Assembly (NCBI RefSeq): GCF_040183065.1
Contig: NC_091124.1
Coordinates: forward strand, 65,325,501-65,389,500
Length of the DNA: 64,000 nt
DNA from: Periplaneta americana
Taxonomy: Eukaryota > Arthropoda > Insecta > Blattodea > Blattidae
Reading direction: 5' to 3'
The position numbers and the translations under genes were made by a program. Below are positions 22,911 through 34,225 of the stretch, piece by piece. How positions within the stretch are numbered: the first letter of the stretch is position 1; each line of letters opens with the position of its first letter. Under the pieces are notes generated by a model that was given only the letters and a program-made list of their open reading frames with translations, did not search any database and had not been told where the DNA came from.

Positions 22911-24142
22911 ATGAATAGTGCAGTTAAAAGGGAAAATACTTTAAAAGCAATATTTAATAAAGAGGAAACGCGTCCGACAGCATTTGACATACATAGATGG
23001 ATAGAAGAAGGGTTACGTATCAAAGATCGGAAATACAAGCGATTCAGTTAGTAGGGAAACAAAATGCAGTGTATATTAAACTTACAAATAAAATTAGTTA
23101 CGAACATTACCTACAACAACATACTGGATCATCATCCGTTAAACTTATGAATGGAGATAATGTAACAGTCAACATAACCCCTGCAGACGAAGAAGTCGTT
23201 ATGGTACGAGTGCTCAACATACCACCGGAAGTGTCCAATGAAAGAATACGAAACGTGCTACAGAACTATGGGAAAGTGCAACATATAGAAAATGAAAAGT
23301 GGTCATCAAAATTTTGATATAATGTCTATACCGGTATACGCATTACACACATGGTACTAAACAAGGTCATACCTTCGTCGATTGTCATAGCCGGTCACGA
23401 AGCCTATGTAACTTACCCTGGGCAGGAACTTACGTGTTTTTCTTGTGGAAGTATAGCTCATATACGGCAAGCTTGTCCTAATAGGAATATAAAAGCACCT
23501 GTGACGATACAATCTCGAACACGTCTTACACTGAGTGACTTGATCCATTCCCCAAGTGTTTCTACAGCAGCGGCAACTACTACTATGACTAGTGTTTCAT
23601 CTGAAAATGGGACTGATAGTTTATCCGAAAAACAACCATCTACTGGTATTTCTGATACAAAATTAGTGCAAGAGAGTAATTCATTGCAAAAGAAATCAAT
23701 AACGCAAAAGAGTAGTGCAGTGGCTGATAAGACGGTGACTATGACGATAGAACAGGGTGACTCGGAAACAGATTCAGCAGATGACGTATCCGAGATTCTT
23801 CACGAGCAACCAGTGAAAAAGTATAAAGCAATGGAATCTTCTGACACTGATGAGTGTTCTGCCAATGGGCAGAAGAATCCTGTCGACGTTGTTGTTCCGG
23901 TTATTACAGGTGATTCAAAGGATCCTGAAGAAACTCGGTGAGCAACAGCATCAGTTCCAGAGAATTGGAACGAAGCAATGCAACAAGAAGAGCAAGATCT
24001 TGGATCGACAAACAAGTCCTCGTCACAAGAGATTGGTGTAAAGAAATTGGCTAAAAGTGGTAATTCTCCAAAACATCGTTCGCACCCTTACAAAGGAGAA
24101 GGCAGTAAACTAGGATTTCCACTATTACGTCCAGTTGACTAG
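22911..24142 (+). pseudogene. LINE ORF1 (Gag-like, CCHC), three lesions
   Basis: Starts at ATG 22911 (MNSAVKRENT). A one-base frameshift near 23020-23045 moves the reading into the frame that contains IQAIQLVGKQNAVYIKL and VRVLNIPPEV. An in-frame TGA at 23315-23317 is followed without frame change by YNVYTGIR, then the zinc knuckle C-FS-C-GSIA-H-IRQA-C (CX2CX4HX4C, about 23430-23480). A Ser/Thr/Glu-rich tail follows. A second in-frame TGA at 23939-23941 precedes more low-complexity coding that ends at TAG 24140-24142. The intact product would be about 410 aa, binding LINE RNA. Continuity across the stops is inferred from conserved frame. Confidence 0.7.
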
Positions 24143-24180
24143 ATCTTTGACCGACGATTACTCGTCGTGCATTGTGCAAC

Positions 24181-27100
24181 ATGTTGTTGAAGTTTGTTCT
24201 GCTATTGGCTAACGTGATGACCATCACAGTAAGTATTGCCACTGTGAATTTCAATAATAACTCCTCGCCCACAAAACTTTATGCATTGAAACGTTTTTTA
24301 GTAGAGCATGATGTTGATATTCTTTTCCTTCAAGAGGTATCCACTGCAGATTTTTCGTCCTTATATAATTATACATCATATGTGAATCTAGGTACTTCTC
24401 GGTTGGGCACAGCTCTCATTACCAGAGCTGGAATTAATTTCCAGTCAGTTGTACAACTTCCCTCTGGTAGAGGTATTTGTGGACGTTTGAATGGTTATGG
24501 TTTTGTCAATATTTATGCTCCTTCAGGTAGCAATAAACGGCAAGAGAGGAATGAATTTTTTCAAACGGATGTTCCTTATCTCATGCGTTCCCTGAATGAT
24601 GCTTATGTGTTTGGAGGGGATTTTAACTGTGTACTCCGTCCGCAAGATTGTACGGGAGAGTACCGATCCAGCAATACACTGCAGCGTTTGGTGACAGGAC
24701 TACAAATGAGTGACGCCTGGTTAATGAAGCATAATGATGTTGGTTATACGTATGTGTCTAGTAATTCTGCTGCTAGATTAGATCGTTTTTATGTCCATCG
24801 GTCAATAGCTCCAAACATTCGACGAATTAAGATCACTCCTGTAGCCTTTTCTGATCACTCAGCGGTCATAATGCATATTGAAATGAATATGTCGTTTTTG
24901 ATATTTGGACGTCCCTATTGGAAAATGAACACAAGGTGTCTTCAAAGCCCACAAGTAATGGAAGAACTACAGCAGTTGTGGACTGAATGGTCGAAGAAGA
25001 AATCCGAATATCATGATGTAGTAAATTGGTGGGAATATTTTATTAAATCCCAATTAAAGAATTATTTTAAAAGACAAACTTATCTTCAATATCATGCCGA
25101 TGAACATAATCTTAATTTCTATCATCAATGCCTGCTCGACTTGCATCATAGTTCCATATCACACTCAGAACGACGCGCTCAACTCAACAAATATAAAGCT
25201 AAAATTTTGGGAATTTTTAGACAGCGAATGGAGAGCTTAAAAATTCGAAGCGGACTAATCCCTCCCATAACAGACGAAAGAATCAACCTCTTCCATCTTA
25301 AACGGACGCATAAAAGAAAACGCTCTACCATGATCAGGAAAATTCAAGACAATACAGGCCAACACTATACTACACAACATGACATAAGTAACGCTTTTCT
25401 TTTGCATTTTAGCAATATTTTTCAAGAAAAATCCCACAATTCAACTTCTCTACGATATTTTGATTCAGTCAAGATCGCTACTGTATCGGAAGAAGAAAAC
25501 CTATTGCTTGAACAGCCGGTCACTAAAGAAGAAGTTTATACAGCGCTTTGTCAAGGTAAGCGCTCAAGAACACCCGGAATTGATGGAATCCCACTAGAAT
25601 TTTTAGTAACCTGCTGGGAAATAATTAAGGAGGACTTAACAACAGTGATAAATGCAATTCTACATCGGAAGAAACTCTGTGCATCGCAACAGAAAGGTAT
25701 TATTGTTCTTATTAAGAAAAAAATCGATGCGATCGCCGTGCACGATAACAGGCCTATTACATTGCTCACATATGACTATAAAATTATAGCTAGAATATTA
25801 GCCAACCGCATAAAACCGCTTCTAAGTAAGCTCCGACATCCAGCACAGTACTGTGGCTCGTCTGAGCGTACTATCTTTGATGTGGTGTGTTCCCTGAGAG
25901 ATTGTGTTGCTACTTCGCTTGAAGATAAAATCAAGAGATTATTGTGTTCCATCGATTTTGAACGTGCATTCGACAACGTGAATCATAATTTCATGCTCCA
26001 GTGTCTAGCATGGTACGGTTTCAGTGACACTTTTATCTCCTATATCAAATGTCTTTATAGTGGAATTAATAGTCAGATTCAAATCAATGGTTTTCGTTCA
26101 CCAACGATCAATATCACTAAATCTATTAGACAAGGTTGTCCACTTTCTATGTTACTGTTTACTTTAGTACTTAATCCACTTATATGTAAACTGCATAATT
26201 CTATTACTGGTATTTCCCTCAGGGAGCAGAAGTTAGCGATAGTTGCGTATGCGGATGACGTCAGTGTTTTGCTTTCAAATGAAAAGGATGTTGAACAACT
26301 TAAAACAATTTTGAATGAATTCAGTAACATTTCAGGGCTACGTATCAACGAGCAAAAATCCAAGATTCTTCCGATTGGACAGTGGCAAGTGCTTCCGCAA
26401 TTACCCCCACTGCAAACAGTGAAGACCATCAAAATTCTTGGGATTGTATTTTCTGCTTCTATAGGAGAGATGATACATCTCAATTGGAAGGGAATTGTTC
26501 AAAAGGTTAAAGTAACAGCGCAAGATTTATATTTTCGTGATTTGTGTTCATATCAACGAAGTTGGGCTGTACAGACGTATATACTGTCCAAGTGCTGGTA
26601 TTTAGCCCAAGTGTTACCATTAACAAATGCTTATGCACGACAAATTAATTGTGCAATATCGTGGTATATTTGGAGAGGTTGTGTGTTTCGGGTGCCTATG
26701 TCAACATTAATCTGCAGTCCATCACAAGGTGGCATTGGCTTAATACATGTCATAGACAAATGTCTTGCGTTATTCCTAAGCAGAGGGAGAAGGATTCAGC
26801 TTTCTAATGCTTGTTACTCAGCGGCATGGCTCCAACATTGGTCACTTAAGTCGGACCTTCGAAATCCACCTGATCTTCATGTAATTCCAAGGTCGTTACA
26901 ATATCTTCAAGTTTATTTGCTGGAATGGTGTTACATAGACTCACTAGGTGCAGATCCGAATACGAGACTTGTTCAGGTAGTGTACCAGAATCTTAGAAGA
27001 AGGTCTCCTCCACTATAAATGCGTATACAACGAATCGCCCCTACCAATGTGAATTATGATCGACTCTGGCGTAACATCAGCTCCCCTGCTTTGTCCTTTG

Positions 27101-27531
27101 ATGTCCGCTCCACCTGGTTTAAGGCGGTGCATAATGTGGTGGCCACACGCACTCGCCTTTTCTCCATCAGGTTGAGTCCAACGGAAGTTTGCCCCTCGTG
27201 TCAACAACAGGACACTATTCTGCACCGCATCTCAACATGTTCTTCAGTTACTGACATTTTTGAAGCTGCTACGAGTTATGTACGGAAACTAGGTCTAATC
27301 AATTGTTCACCCGAGAAGTTCCTTCGCCCCGATTTTCAAATTTCACCCCGTCCTAGACTAAACGCCATCTTGTGGGTTTTAGGTAATACAATTTATTATG
27401 TGTTGCAAAATCATGGAGCTTTAGACAAGGCTGTATATTTGGATTTTCTCAAACGGACACGGTGGAAGACGCGGCAGCACAGTCAACACAAGATTATGTT
27501 TGGCAGTTTCATTGACATTGTAGATCAGTGA
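24181..27531 (+). pseudogene. LINE ORF2: APE endonuclease and reverse transcriptase, one internal stop
   Basis: ATGs at 24181 and 24217 are both possible starts; the latter gives MTITVS just before the endonuclease. The frame upstream begins with TTG at 24172. Counting from 24172, the endonuclease shows FLQE (52-55), IYAPSG (114-119), GGDFN (148-152), ARLDRF (201-206) and SDHS (227-230). The RT shows RPITLL (527-532), SIDFERAFD (593-601), RQGCPLS (653-659) and the catalytic YADD (693-696). TAA at 27016-27018 interrupts the frame. In the same frame the C-terminal domain continues to 27531 with a zinc-binding CPSC-x7-H-x4-C (about 27190-27240). Relatives are about 1,100-1,250 aa. A single nonsense change separates this from an open ORF2. 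Confidence 0.85.
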
Positions 27532-27819
27532 TATTGTAACAATAAGAACGGTTCAAAGATCACAGGGAAAGTGCTAAAGTTATACATTAATTTACGTTTA
27601 TTGTTGTATTCATTCATATTTTATGTATAGTGTGAGAATGGTGTAATAAAAAAGTGCAAAAAAATGTCAAGTTTGTTGAAAAACATATACTAAACAACAA
27701 ATGTAACCTCCGGATGTAAAGGGTCCGGAGGATAAGTAAAACGGGTCAATAAAAAACTAAATCACCCTGCCAAGTCCAATTGAAAAAAAAAAAAAAAGAA
27801 AAAGAAAAAAAATGGAATC

Positions 27820-28127
27820 ATTCACAATGATTCACGTAAGCATTGACATAAACATTACCGTAAGACGTTAACATGAAAGTTTGCAAACTCCAAACTTTCA
27901 TGCTTATGCTTACGTGATTTGCAAACAGAACACAATCTTGGAGCGCTGAAGTATACGACAGAATAAGAGGAAATGGCGTCGTTATGTTTCCATGGTTACC
28001 AAGTATGTTTGCTATTATGTTTATGTTCCCACCATGAATGATCTTGATTTTACCGTAACGTTTAGGCCTATATTCTTAAGTTAACGCTTACGGTTATGTT
28101 TAATTTTCATTGTGAATGAGCCTTAAC
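27820..28127. mobile_element. TTAA-type MITE, right flank of the LINE
   Basis: The termini TCATTCACAATGATTCACG (left) and, reversed, GGCTCATTCACAATGAAAAT (right, ending TTAA at 28124-28127) are inverted. An internal hairpin pairs ATGAAAGTTT (about 27872) with AAACTTTCAT (about 27893), extended by CACGTAAGCA/TGCTTACGTG. It belongs to the same family as the arm at 22731-22795. It is either the other half of the interrupted element or a neighbouring copy. Confidence 0.6.
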
Positions 28128-28279
28128 ACTATTTCCAACACTAATTAATAACTTATTGCAAATTTAAAATCGTAACACATTAACACAGCAATAATTACAA
28201 TTTATTGGAAAAGATAACCTCAATGCTTAATAGGCCTATATTATAAATTTTATTATAAATGATAATTTTTAAGGTTCTG

Positions 28280-28766
28280 GAGAGGCTAGTGAGACTTTTG
28301 TTACTCTCTTCTGTTCGTTAGCTTGTTAATTTTGGGATGAATTGATATGTGATAGCTAAACGGAGAATTCAAAGTTGCAGCAGGTGGTTCCTCTGTTTCG
28401 ATATAAACACGGTCATAGCAGAAAATGTAGCTTCACAAAGATATATCGTGGAAAAATAAGTTGAAACCTTTTCTAAATCTGAAAAACTCCCGATCATTAA
28501 AAACTTAAATGGCTTGGTCAGTGATATGCTACACAGATATTATTTAGTTATATTTTAGAAGTTAGAGTTTTGACACAAACTAGATCTGCACTTCTTGACA
28601 CAATCACGAAAATTATCTTCCTAAGAATATTTCCAATATAAAATATTTATGCGTGAAAAATGATTAGAAAAGTGAAATGATAAATTCCAGGAGAATATCT
28701 TGCCACCCGGCATAACTGATGCCAGGGCCCAGTACAGGGCTGCGGCCCGGCGGTTGAAAAACACTG
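28280..28766 (-). mobile_element. Internally deleted hAT remnant (ZBED-like C-terminus)
   Basis: On the minus strand the outer end is CAGTGTTTTTCAACCGCCG (28766 downward), a classic hAT terminus. About 270 bp further in, a decayed frame reads YFSTIYLCEATFSAM then KQRN, resembling the C-terminal hAT dimerisation block (LCE-x-FS-x-L/M-T...K-RN) of ZBED5/SCAND3-type transposases. A stop and frame shifts follow. The bulk of the transposase is deleted. The opposite terminus was not found. Confidence 0.5.
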
Positions 28767-29668
28767 CCTTAGACCACTTACGACACGGGACGACACCCAA
28801 TGTTTCACTTTCCTTTTGTATTACTTAACATTCTGCAGATTTTCAAGAAGAGTTTCGATTTGTTGGTTTTGAAAACTTCTCTTTAAAGTCCACAAAGTCC
28901 TTTGGCAGGTCATAAATCTGATTCTCAGTCTTTCCGATGTTACTCTTCTTCCGAAGTCGTGGTAAGTATTTTTTATCGCAGTTAATAGTTCATGGACATT
29001 AGCTAGATTTAAATTGGCCAACTTTGGGTGGTAATTATTGAGTCACTGAGAACGACTGAGATGTGTGAAACTGTATACATTTTATAAATGATCACGAGTT
29101 CGACGCCCCGACCAAAGAGGAATACGCTTTTTCCTCTGTTTTTATGTCGTTTATTTTCTCGAGTGCGTACAAAATTAATTAGGAGTCAGATGTAGATCTT
29201 CATCGTCCAAATTCCACCTGCAGGCAGGCGGATAAAATGGAATAATTACATTCTTGCAAAATTACTTTTTAATCCACAAGATTGCAGTTGTTTTAAATAC
29301 GAAAATAAACTCCGCAAAGCGCCTTGGTGTTGGTGAGTAATATCTTACTGCCATTAATAACTAAGGGTCTAAAGTGTGGAACAAATATGTGCAGCTTCTA
29401 CCAGTCTTTTCATAAGAAGAAAACATATTTCAAAGCCACGAAGAAGTAATAGATGATGTAATGTTCGTGGATTCAAAAGCAGTAGAAGATGATGGAGTAT
29501 TACAGTAAGAAAGACAAACGGTCAATTTCACCGGCATTCGTCGAATTCTGTCTGAAGAACTATAATTTAACAAATGTCAATTTTGCAACTCCTCATTAAA
29601 ATAATAACAGTTTAATTAACATCAACAAATAATGAAGATGTATTAAAATTAGGTCTAAATGGAAAAAG
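28767..29668. other. No recognisable feature
   Basis: Contains a 66-codon minus-strand frame (28821-29021), rich in Arg, Leu and Asn, that I do not recognise. Nothing else could be supported. Confidence 0.3.
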
Positions 29669-30640
29669 TTCACACTTGTGGAGTAACGGTTAGCGCGTCT
29701 GGTCGCGAAACCAGATGGCCCGGGTCCGAATCTCAGTCGAGGCAATTTACCTAGTTGAGATTTTTTCCGGGGTTTTCCCTCAATCCAATTCGAGCAAATG
29801 CTGGGTAACGGACAATCTTGATTACTCTACAGCCACTTCCAACGGACTCCTAACGAATATTCACACGTTTATCACTGGGATTGTGGCGCTGGAAATCAAT
29901 TTAGAATACTTTTATCTCAGCCACGACACATTTCAATTTTTATTGTACAATATAAATGCAATTATCACTACAATGACACAATAATTCTTGCAGTTAACAC
30001 AGAAACAACTTCGGAAATGTAATTAACAGAATAGCGGTTTCACTTCACTTCACTTCCACTAGATGACTCTTGAGTTCCAGCAGACGCCAGGCTATAGCAT
30101 AGCAGGGATGTCAATATCCGCAAACGAAATGAAACTGTGAGGAATGTTACCACAGGTGTGCTAAACGTTAGGAATGTTACAATAGATGTGTAGCACGTTA
30201 GGTTAGGTTTTTTTAGGTGTGTAAGATAATATGAATGGTTACCACAGTTGGCGGCACTACAATCATTCTCCACTCCACCTCAAATAACGTCACAACAACG
30301 GAATATGGCCACCTTCTTCCTTCAAGTACGACGATTTTACTATATAAGTAAGGAACCTATTTAGGGCGGGTTGGGTGGGACCACAGCTCTCCCAGTGATC
30401 ACATCGTGTTTCTACTACTTCACACTACAAAACTAAGGTATTTTCAGTGTTTGTTTTTAATTTCCTATACTGGCTGTAAAGTAGTAAAGATTCACCCTGG
30501 GTAACTTTCGATGCTGGACCCCGGGCTCTTTCACTGACATTATCACCTTCATCTCATTCAGACTCTAAATAACCTGAGATGTTGCTACAGCGTCGTAAAA
30601 TAACCTACTAAAAATGAAAAAAAAAAAAAAAAAAAAAAAC
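29669..30640 (+). mobile_element. SINE-A interrupted by a 687-bp element, poly-A tail
   Basis: The head starts with CACACTTGTGGAGTAACGG and TTAGCGCGTCTGG (tRNA-like A-box side), then a B-box-like GGGTCCGAATCTC. The central domain TTTTTTCCGGGGTTTTCCCT follows, up to CTGGGTAAC at 29801-29809. The body resumes at 30497 with CTGGGTAACTTTCGATGCTG and ends CGTCGTAAAATAACCTACT, followed by an A-rich tail to 30640. The break is explained by insertion of a DNA element with a 9-bp duplication. Confidence 0.85.
29810..30496. mobile_element. 687-bp MITE with 9-bp target duplication
   Basis: The insertion into SINE-A duplicated CTGGGTAAC (29801-29809 and 30497-30505). The inverted termini match at 20 of 25 positions: GGACAATCTTGATTACTCTA on the left, and GGTGAATCTTTACTACTTTA for the right end read on the opposite strand, both followed by CAGCC. 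A 9-bp duplication with GG-starting ends fits Mutator-like or Merlin elements. The interior shows no transposase. A MULE transposase fragment exists in this window at 7.3 kb, but no sequence link between the two was seen. Confidence 0.75.
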
Positions 30641-31229
30641 AGCTCACGATACAAAAAGAGAGACTCCAAACAACAAAGTATCAGTGTGGATATAAAGTGA
30701 CTGCACACTTACTGTAGAAATTAAATTTCGTGAAAGTTAATATACACTACTTCCTTATTACATGCTCTACGAATATTGCAACAAATTAATTCTTTGCCAT
30801 TTCACGAATGATATTTTTAAGGTATTTTCTTGAGCTCTTATTTGTGAAATACACAGAAATGTAATAATTTACTGTGGATTCAAATAAAAACAGAAATTTT
30901 CACTTTCCGTTATCCCAAAAAGTAATACAAGTGACTTCAATTAGCTATAGTTCGGAGTTTCTTACTTTATTCCATAAGGGTGAAACCATTTTACTCCTAT
31001 TAGTACATATGCTAGTGGATTATAGTGATTTTCTAGTTGTCAGGTTGAATTTTATTTTACCAACTTTGTTTGAATTCCAGTACTGGCAAATGCTACAAGT
31101 TTCGTTATGTTTAACATGTAGAATCACCTCTTAAATTTTGGTGCATGGATTCCCTTCCAAACTGTATGTTGTGCCAGAGCTTCCTGCAGGAACCGCTTAT
31201 AATCAAAGCAGGGTTCTTCTTCAATTCGC

Positions 31230-31360
31230 ATGCCAGATATGCAATTTATTGAAGTGATTATTTTCCGAGACGATGGATTGGTCATTAACCTAACTGTGGA
31301 GTGTATTTTGTCGTATGGGGAAGAAGCTTGGACATTAACAGTAAGACACAAGAACCACAT
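31230..31360 (+). pseudogene. Short LINE reverse-transcriptase scrap
   Basis: VECILSYGEEAWTLTVRHKN resembles the RT-downstream block of RTE/Jockey-type LINEs (usually LYG-ETW-L-x-K). No other motif survives on either side, and 30641-31229 has nothing I recognise. The call rests on this one block. Confidence 0.35.
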
Positions 31361-31589
31361 TAAACTTGTGGATGGCTACGGCGAACTCTGCGTTTGCCTC
31401 ACCTTTAGGAGGTACGAAACGACCCCATAATGGAAAAAGTAACATCGAAGAAAACGTGGTTGATCTTCTGGAATTTAGAAAGCTTCGATAGTTTGGGTAG
31501 CCTATATCCAACGGATGCCGGAAATGCGATTATATTATATTGATCCCCGCGAGAAAGAAGGAATAACGACGACCTCGGTTTACGTGGAA

Positions 31590-31832
31590 AGACGGCGTTG
31601 TTGAGGGTATGCGAGCCAGAGGGCTTGAAGATGCATGGGTTCGATTCCCGCTTGGGCTGATTATCTGGTTGGGTTTTTACGAGGTTTTTTCCAAACGTAA
31701 GGCAAATATTAGGTAATGTATGACGAATCCTCGGCCTCATTCGCCAAATACCATCTCGCTATCACCAATCCCATCGCCGCTAAATAATCTAGTAGTTGAT
31801 ACAATGTCGTTAAATAACCAACTAAAAACAAC
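31590..31832 (+). mobile_element. SINE-B copy
   Basis: The head is degraded. A B-box GGGTTCGATTCCCG is at about 31638, then CTTGGGCTGATTATCTGG. The central domain is TTTTTACGAGGTTTTTTCC. The body ends TAGTTGATACAATGTCG followed by TTAAATAACCAACTAAAA. Compare the cleaner copies at 40745-41000 and 54528-54767. Confidence 0.8.
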
Positions 31833-32024
31833 AGATGTTAAGTTAGAAAAAAATTCTATCAATTGCAGTTACTTTTAAACTATTGAAGTGACAGTGAAAT
31901 GAGTTATAGTGACAGTTAAATGTGTCAATGTCAGTGCAGTGAGTGAGGTGGGAATAAAATGAATATGGCGGAAGATTATGTGCTAAAATGTAAGCTACCT
32001 TTTCATTATATGGCTATATGTTGT

Positions 32025-32418
32025 TTTTTTAGATTTAAATTATGTTTTATTTAACGACATTCGCAACTACAGACGTTATAGATTATCAGTGTCGCCGGAG
32101 TTTTATTTATTTATTTCAGTAGGTTATTTTACGACGCTTTATCAACAGCTTAGGTTATTTAGCGTCTGAATGAGATGAAGGTGATAATGCCGGTGAAATG
32201 AGTCCGGGGTCCAGCACCGAAAGTTACCCAGAATTTGCTCATTCGCCGGAGTGCTGGAGTTTTGTTCCACAGCAGTTATTTTACATGCCAGTAAATCTAC
32301 TGACATGAGCCTGTCGCATTAAGCACACTTAAATGTCATCGACTTGGGCCAGGATTGAAACAGCAACCTCGAGCACAAAAGGCCAGCACTCTACCAACTG
32401 CGCCACCCAGGCCAACGA
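32025..32418 (-). mobile_element. SINE-C copy interrupted by a SINE-A fragment
   Basis: The flanking duplication CTATATGTTGT at 32014-32024 and 32419-32429 defines the element. The minus-strand head GGCGCAGTTGGTAGAGTGCT (A-box) lies near 32405. The tail at 32045-32075 reads GTTGCGAATGTCGTTAAATA. The body is split at TCGCCGGAG by the insertion at 32101-32242. Confidence 0.85.
32101..32242 (-). mobile_element. 5'-truncated SINE-A nested in SINE-C
   Basis: Only the 3' half of SINE-A is present, from GAGCAAATTCTGGGTAAC through the tail GCGTCGTAAAATAACCTAC. It is flanked by a perfect 9-bp duplication TCGCCGGAG (32092-32100 and 32243-32251). Truncation at the 5' end with a target duplication is the expected product of incomplete target-primed reverse transcription. 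Confidence 0.85.
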
Positions 32419-32442
32419 CTATATGTTGTAAATTGATTTACG

Positions 32443-32446
<4 letters not shown>

Positions 32447-32503
<57 letters not shown>

Positions 32504-32512
32504 CAACAACAA
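32447..32512. repeat. (AAT)n microsatellite
   Basis: About 18 AAT units, followed by a few AAC units. The poly-Asn and poly-Leu frames here are artefacts. Confidence 0.95.
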
Positions 32513-32592
32513 CAGCAAATTTATTGCTGGAACAAATATACGTATTTGTTTTTTTTTATAAAAAAATCTCTCTAGCAACTCTAGAAAGCATA

Positions 32593-32981
32593 CAGTAGTG
32601 GAAAAAAAATCGGACCGACCCTGGTAGCTGATTTCAGAGCTTTGTTCACTCCAGAGCACGATAGACTGGTAACTAAGACTTTCGTGGTTCGAGTCCTGTC
32701 TGGGAAGGAAACTTTTTTTTGTTCCTTATTCAAATTTATTCCCAATACTTTTCGATTGCTGGTAAAATTCATGTTCTGGGAATAATAAGTTAATTAAGTA
32801 GTAAAATATCGCTGCAATCGAAACGTATTGGGAATAAATGTGAATAAGGAACAAAAAAAAGTTTCCTTCCCAGGCAGGATTCGAACCACGAAAGTCTTAG
32901 TTACCAGTCTATCGTGCTCTGGAGTGAACAAGGCTCTGAAATCAGCTACAAGGGTCGGTCCGGTTTTTTTTGCCACTGCTG
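32593..32981. mobile_element. Palindromic TA-flanked MITE with tRNA-like boxes in both arms
   Basis: Two arms of about 170 bp are near-perfect inverted copies around a spacer of about 50 bp. The ends are CAGTAGTGG and CCACTGCTG, with TA at 32591-32592 and 32982-32983. Each arm contains a perfect polymerase III B-box consensus, GGTTCGAGTCC at 32686-32696 (plus) and GGTTCGAATCC at about 32880-32890 (minus), inside a tRNA-like segment starting GCACGATAGACTGG. It is structurally a fold-back made of two opposed tRNA-like units. The similar frames in both orientations come from the palindrome. Confidence 0.8.
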
Positions 32982-33096
32982 TACATACTCTTGCTCAGGA
33001 GGTATTCCGAAAAAATGACCAGGTAGATATCTAGTAATTTTCTCTCTCCTATTCGCAATGGCATGCAAGACGGAAAAGGCAGAGGTTAAACCGACA

Positions 33097-33098
<2 letters not shown>

Positions 33099-33128
<30 letters not shown>
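33099..33128. repeat. (GAAA)n microsatellite
   Basis: Seven GAAA units. The AT-rich stretch 33130-33930 that follows shows no other feature I can name. Confidence 0.9.
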
Positions 33129-33934
33129 ATGTACTTAGATTTACTGAGAGAGAGATTCTTGGAAAAAGAGTGTCTGGATGTGTAATTATTAAGTTGATGT
33201 ACAATTATTAAATTGATGTATAATACAATTAATTAAGTTGATATAGCCTATAACTAATTAAGTTAATTTGTAACTGTTAATTTTCACGTGCAAATAATGA
33301 ATTTGACAGTCCTCAATTAGATTAACACGAAATTAGTTTTGTTAGCATATATTGACAGGTAATAAACCGCACTCATGTGGGTTTAAGCTTCCGTATTTTT
33401 AGACTGTAACGGTAGGATTAAAATACAAATTAGGTTTATCACAATTAATTAAGTTTATTTTAAATTATGCTTCCTTTATTTTAGGATACTCCCTTTACGC
33501 AGGATGTCTTTTAATTTAGGTTTCCAAATCTGATTATTAATATTAATATTATTATTATTAATAATTCTAATTATGCGTTTTATTAGTTACCACTGTACTG
33601 CCATGGGTGTTTATCCATTTGTAGTGTGCACAGTTACATAGTAACTCGCAACAGATAAACGTCGTTCGTAATGTTGGATCAAAATGACCTCTCCCCTACT
33701 AAACTAAATTAACGTAACATATCTCTCATAACTACACTGAGGATGGTCATCATGCAATTACTGCATGCTTTTAGAGAGGTGGCATAATTTAGAACTTGTT
33801 AATTATCTTTGCGCTTCATAAAATATAGATTCATATTAAGGCTCTTTTATTTTCCACGTTTTGCAAGTTTTTGCTATAACTGCATTTTCATTTGTTTAGC
33901 ATGCAACTGGCATGTTTTATTTAGCTTTGCTGGT

Positions 33935-34224
33935 TTTGCAACACTCGCTTCTCGACGGCCTACGGGAAAGCTTCGCCTAAACATGGGCTCTTTTGGTGTT
34001 ATGCCTGCGGGAATACAGCGACTAGAACAGAGGGGACGGCCACTTGCAGAAGCTTTGCGGCTGGCGGAGGAAATTATGGCAACACAAGTCAGCACACTGC
34101 GATGTTCGCAAGGCCCAGTAATTAAAAACAAAAACAAAAGAAAAGCTTGAAACTGTGTTGGAGGATAATCCAAAGTTAACAAAGCTGAAAGAAACAAAAA
34201 CGGTTCAAGGGCCTCTTCCACAGA
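33935..34224 (+). pseudogene. hAT transposase (CGGBP1-like) C-terminal fragment
   Basis: The frame reads GVMPAGIQRLEQRGRPLAEA then LRLAEEIMAT. After a one-base shift near 34140 it continues EKLETVLEDNPKL and KLKETK. This matches the block (F-P-x-I-x-x-LE-x-x-G-x-PL, then EKLE-x-VL-x-x-NP) that lies shortly before the C-terminal dimerisation region in the BED/CGGBP1-like hAT proteins of insects. The C-terminus is cut off at 34226 by a LINE tail. Several related fragments lie elsewhere in the window (44469, 51055). Confidence 0.5.
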
Positions 34225-34225
34225 G

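Larger units (their letters stand above)
22796..27812 (+). mobile_element. L1/Tx1-like non-LTR retrotransposon, nearly full length
   Basis: A 5.0-kb element with a 5' UTR of about 115 bp, ORF1 (22911-24142), a short spacer, ORF2 (to 27531), a 3' UTR of about 250 bp and a poly-A tract at 27784-27812. ORF1 is a CCHC nucleic-acid-binding protein; ORF2 is endonuclease plus reverse transcriptase. Retrotransposition would be by target-primed reverse transcription. Only four disabling changes are visible: one frameshift and two stops in ORF1, and one stop in ORF2. This suggests a fairly young copy. The words ATTCACAATGA on both sides could be a target duplication, but they also belong to the flanking MITE. 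Confidence 0.85.
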
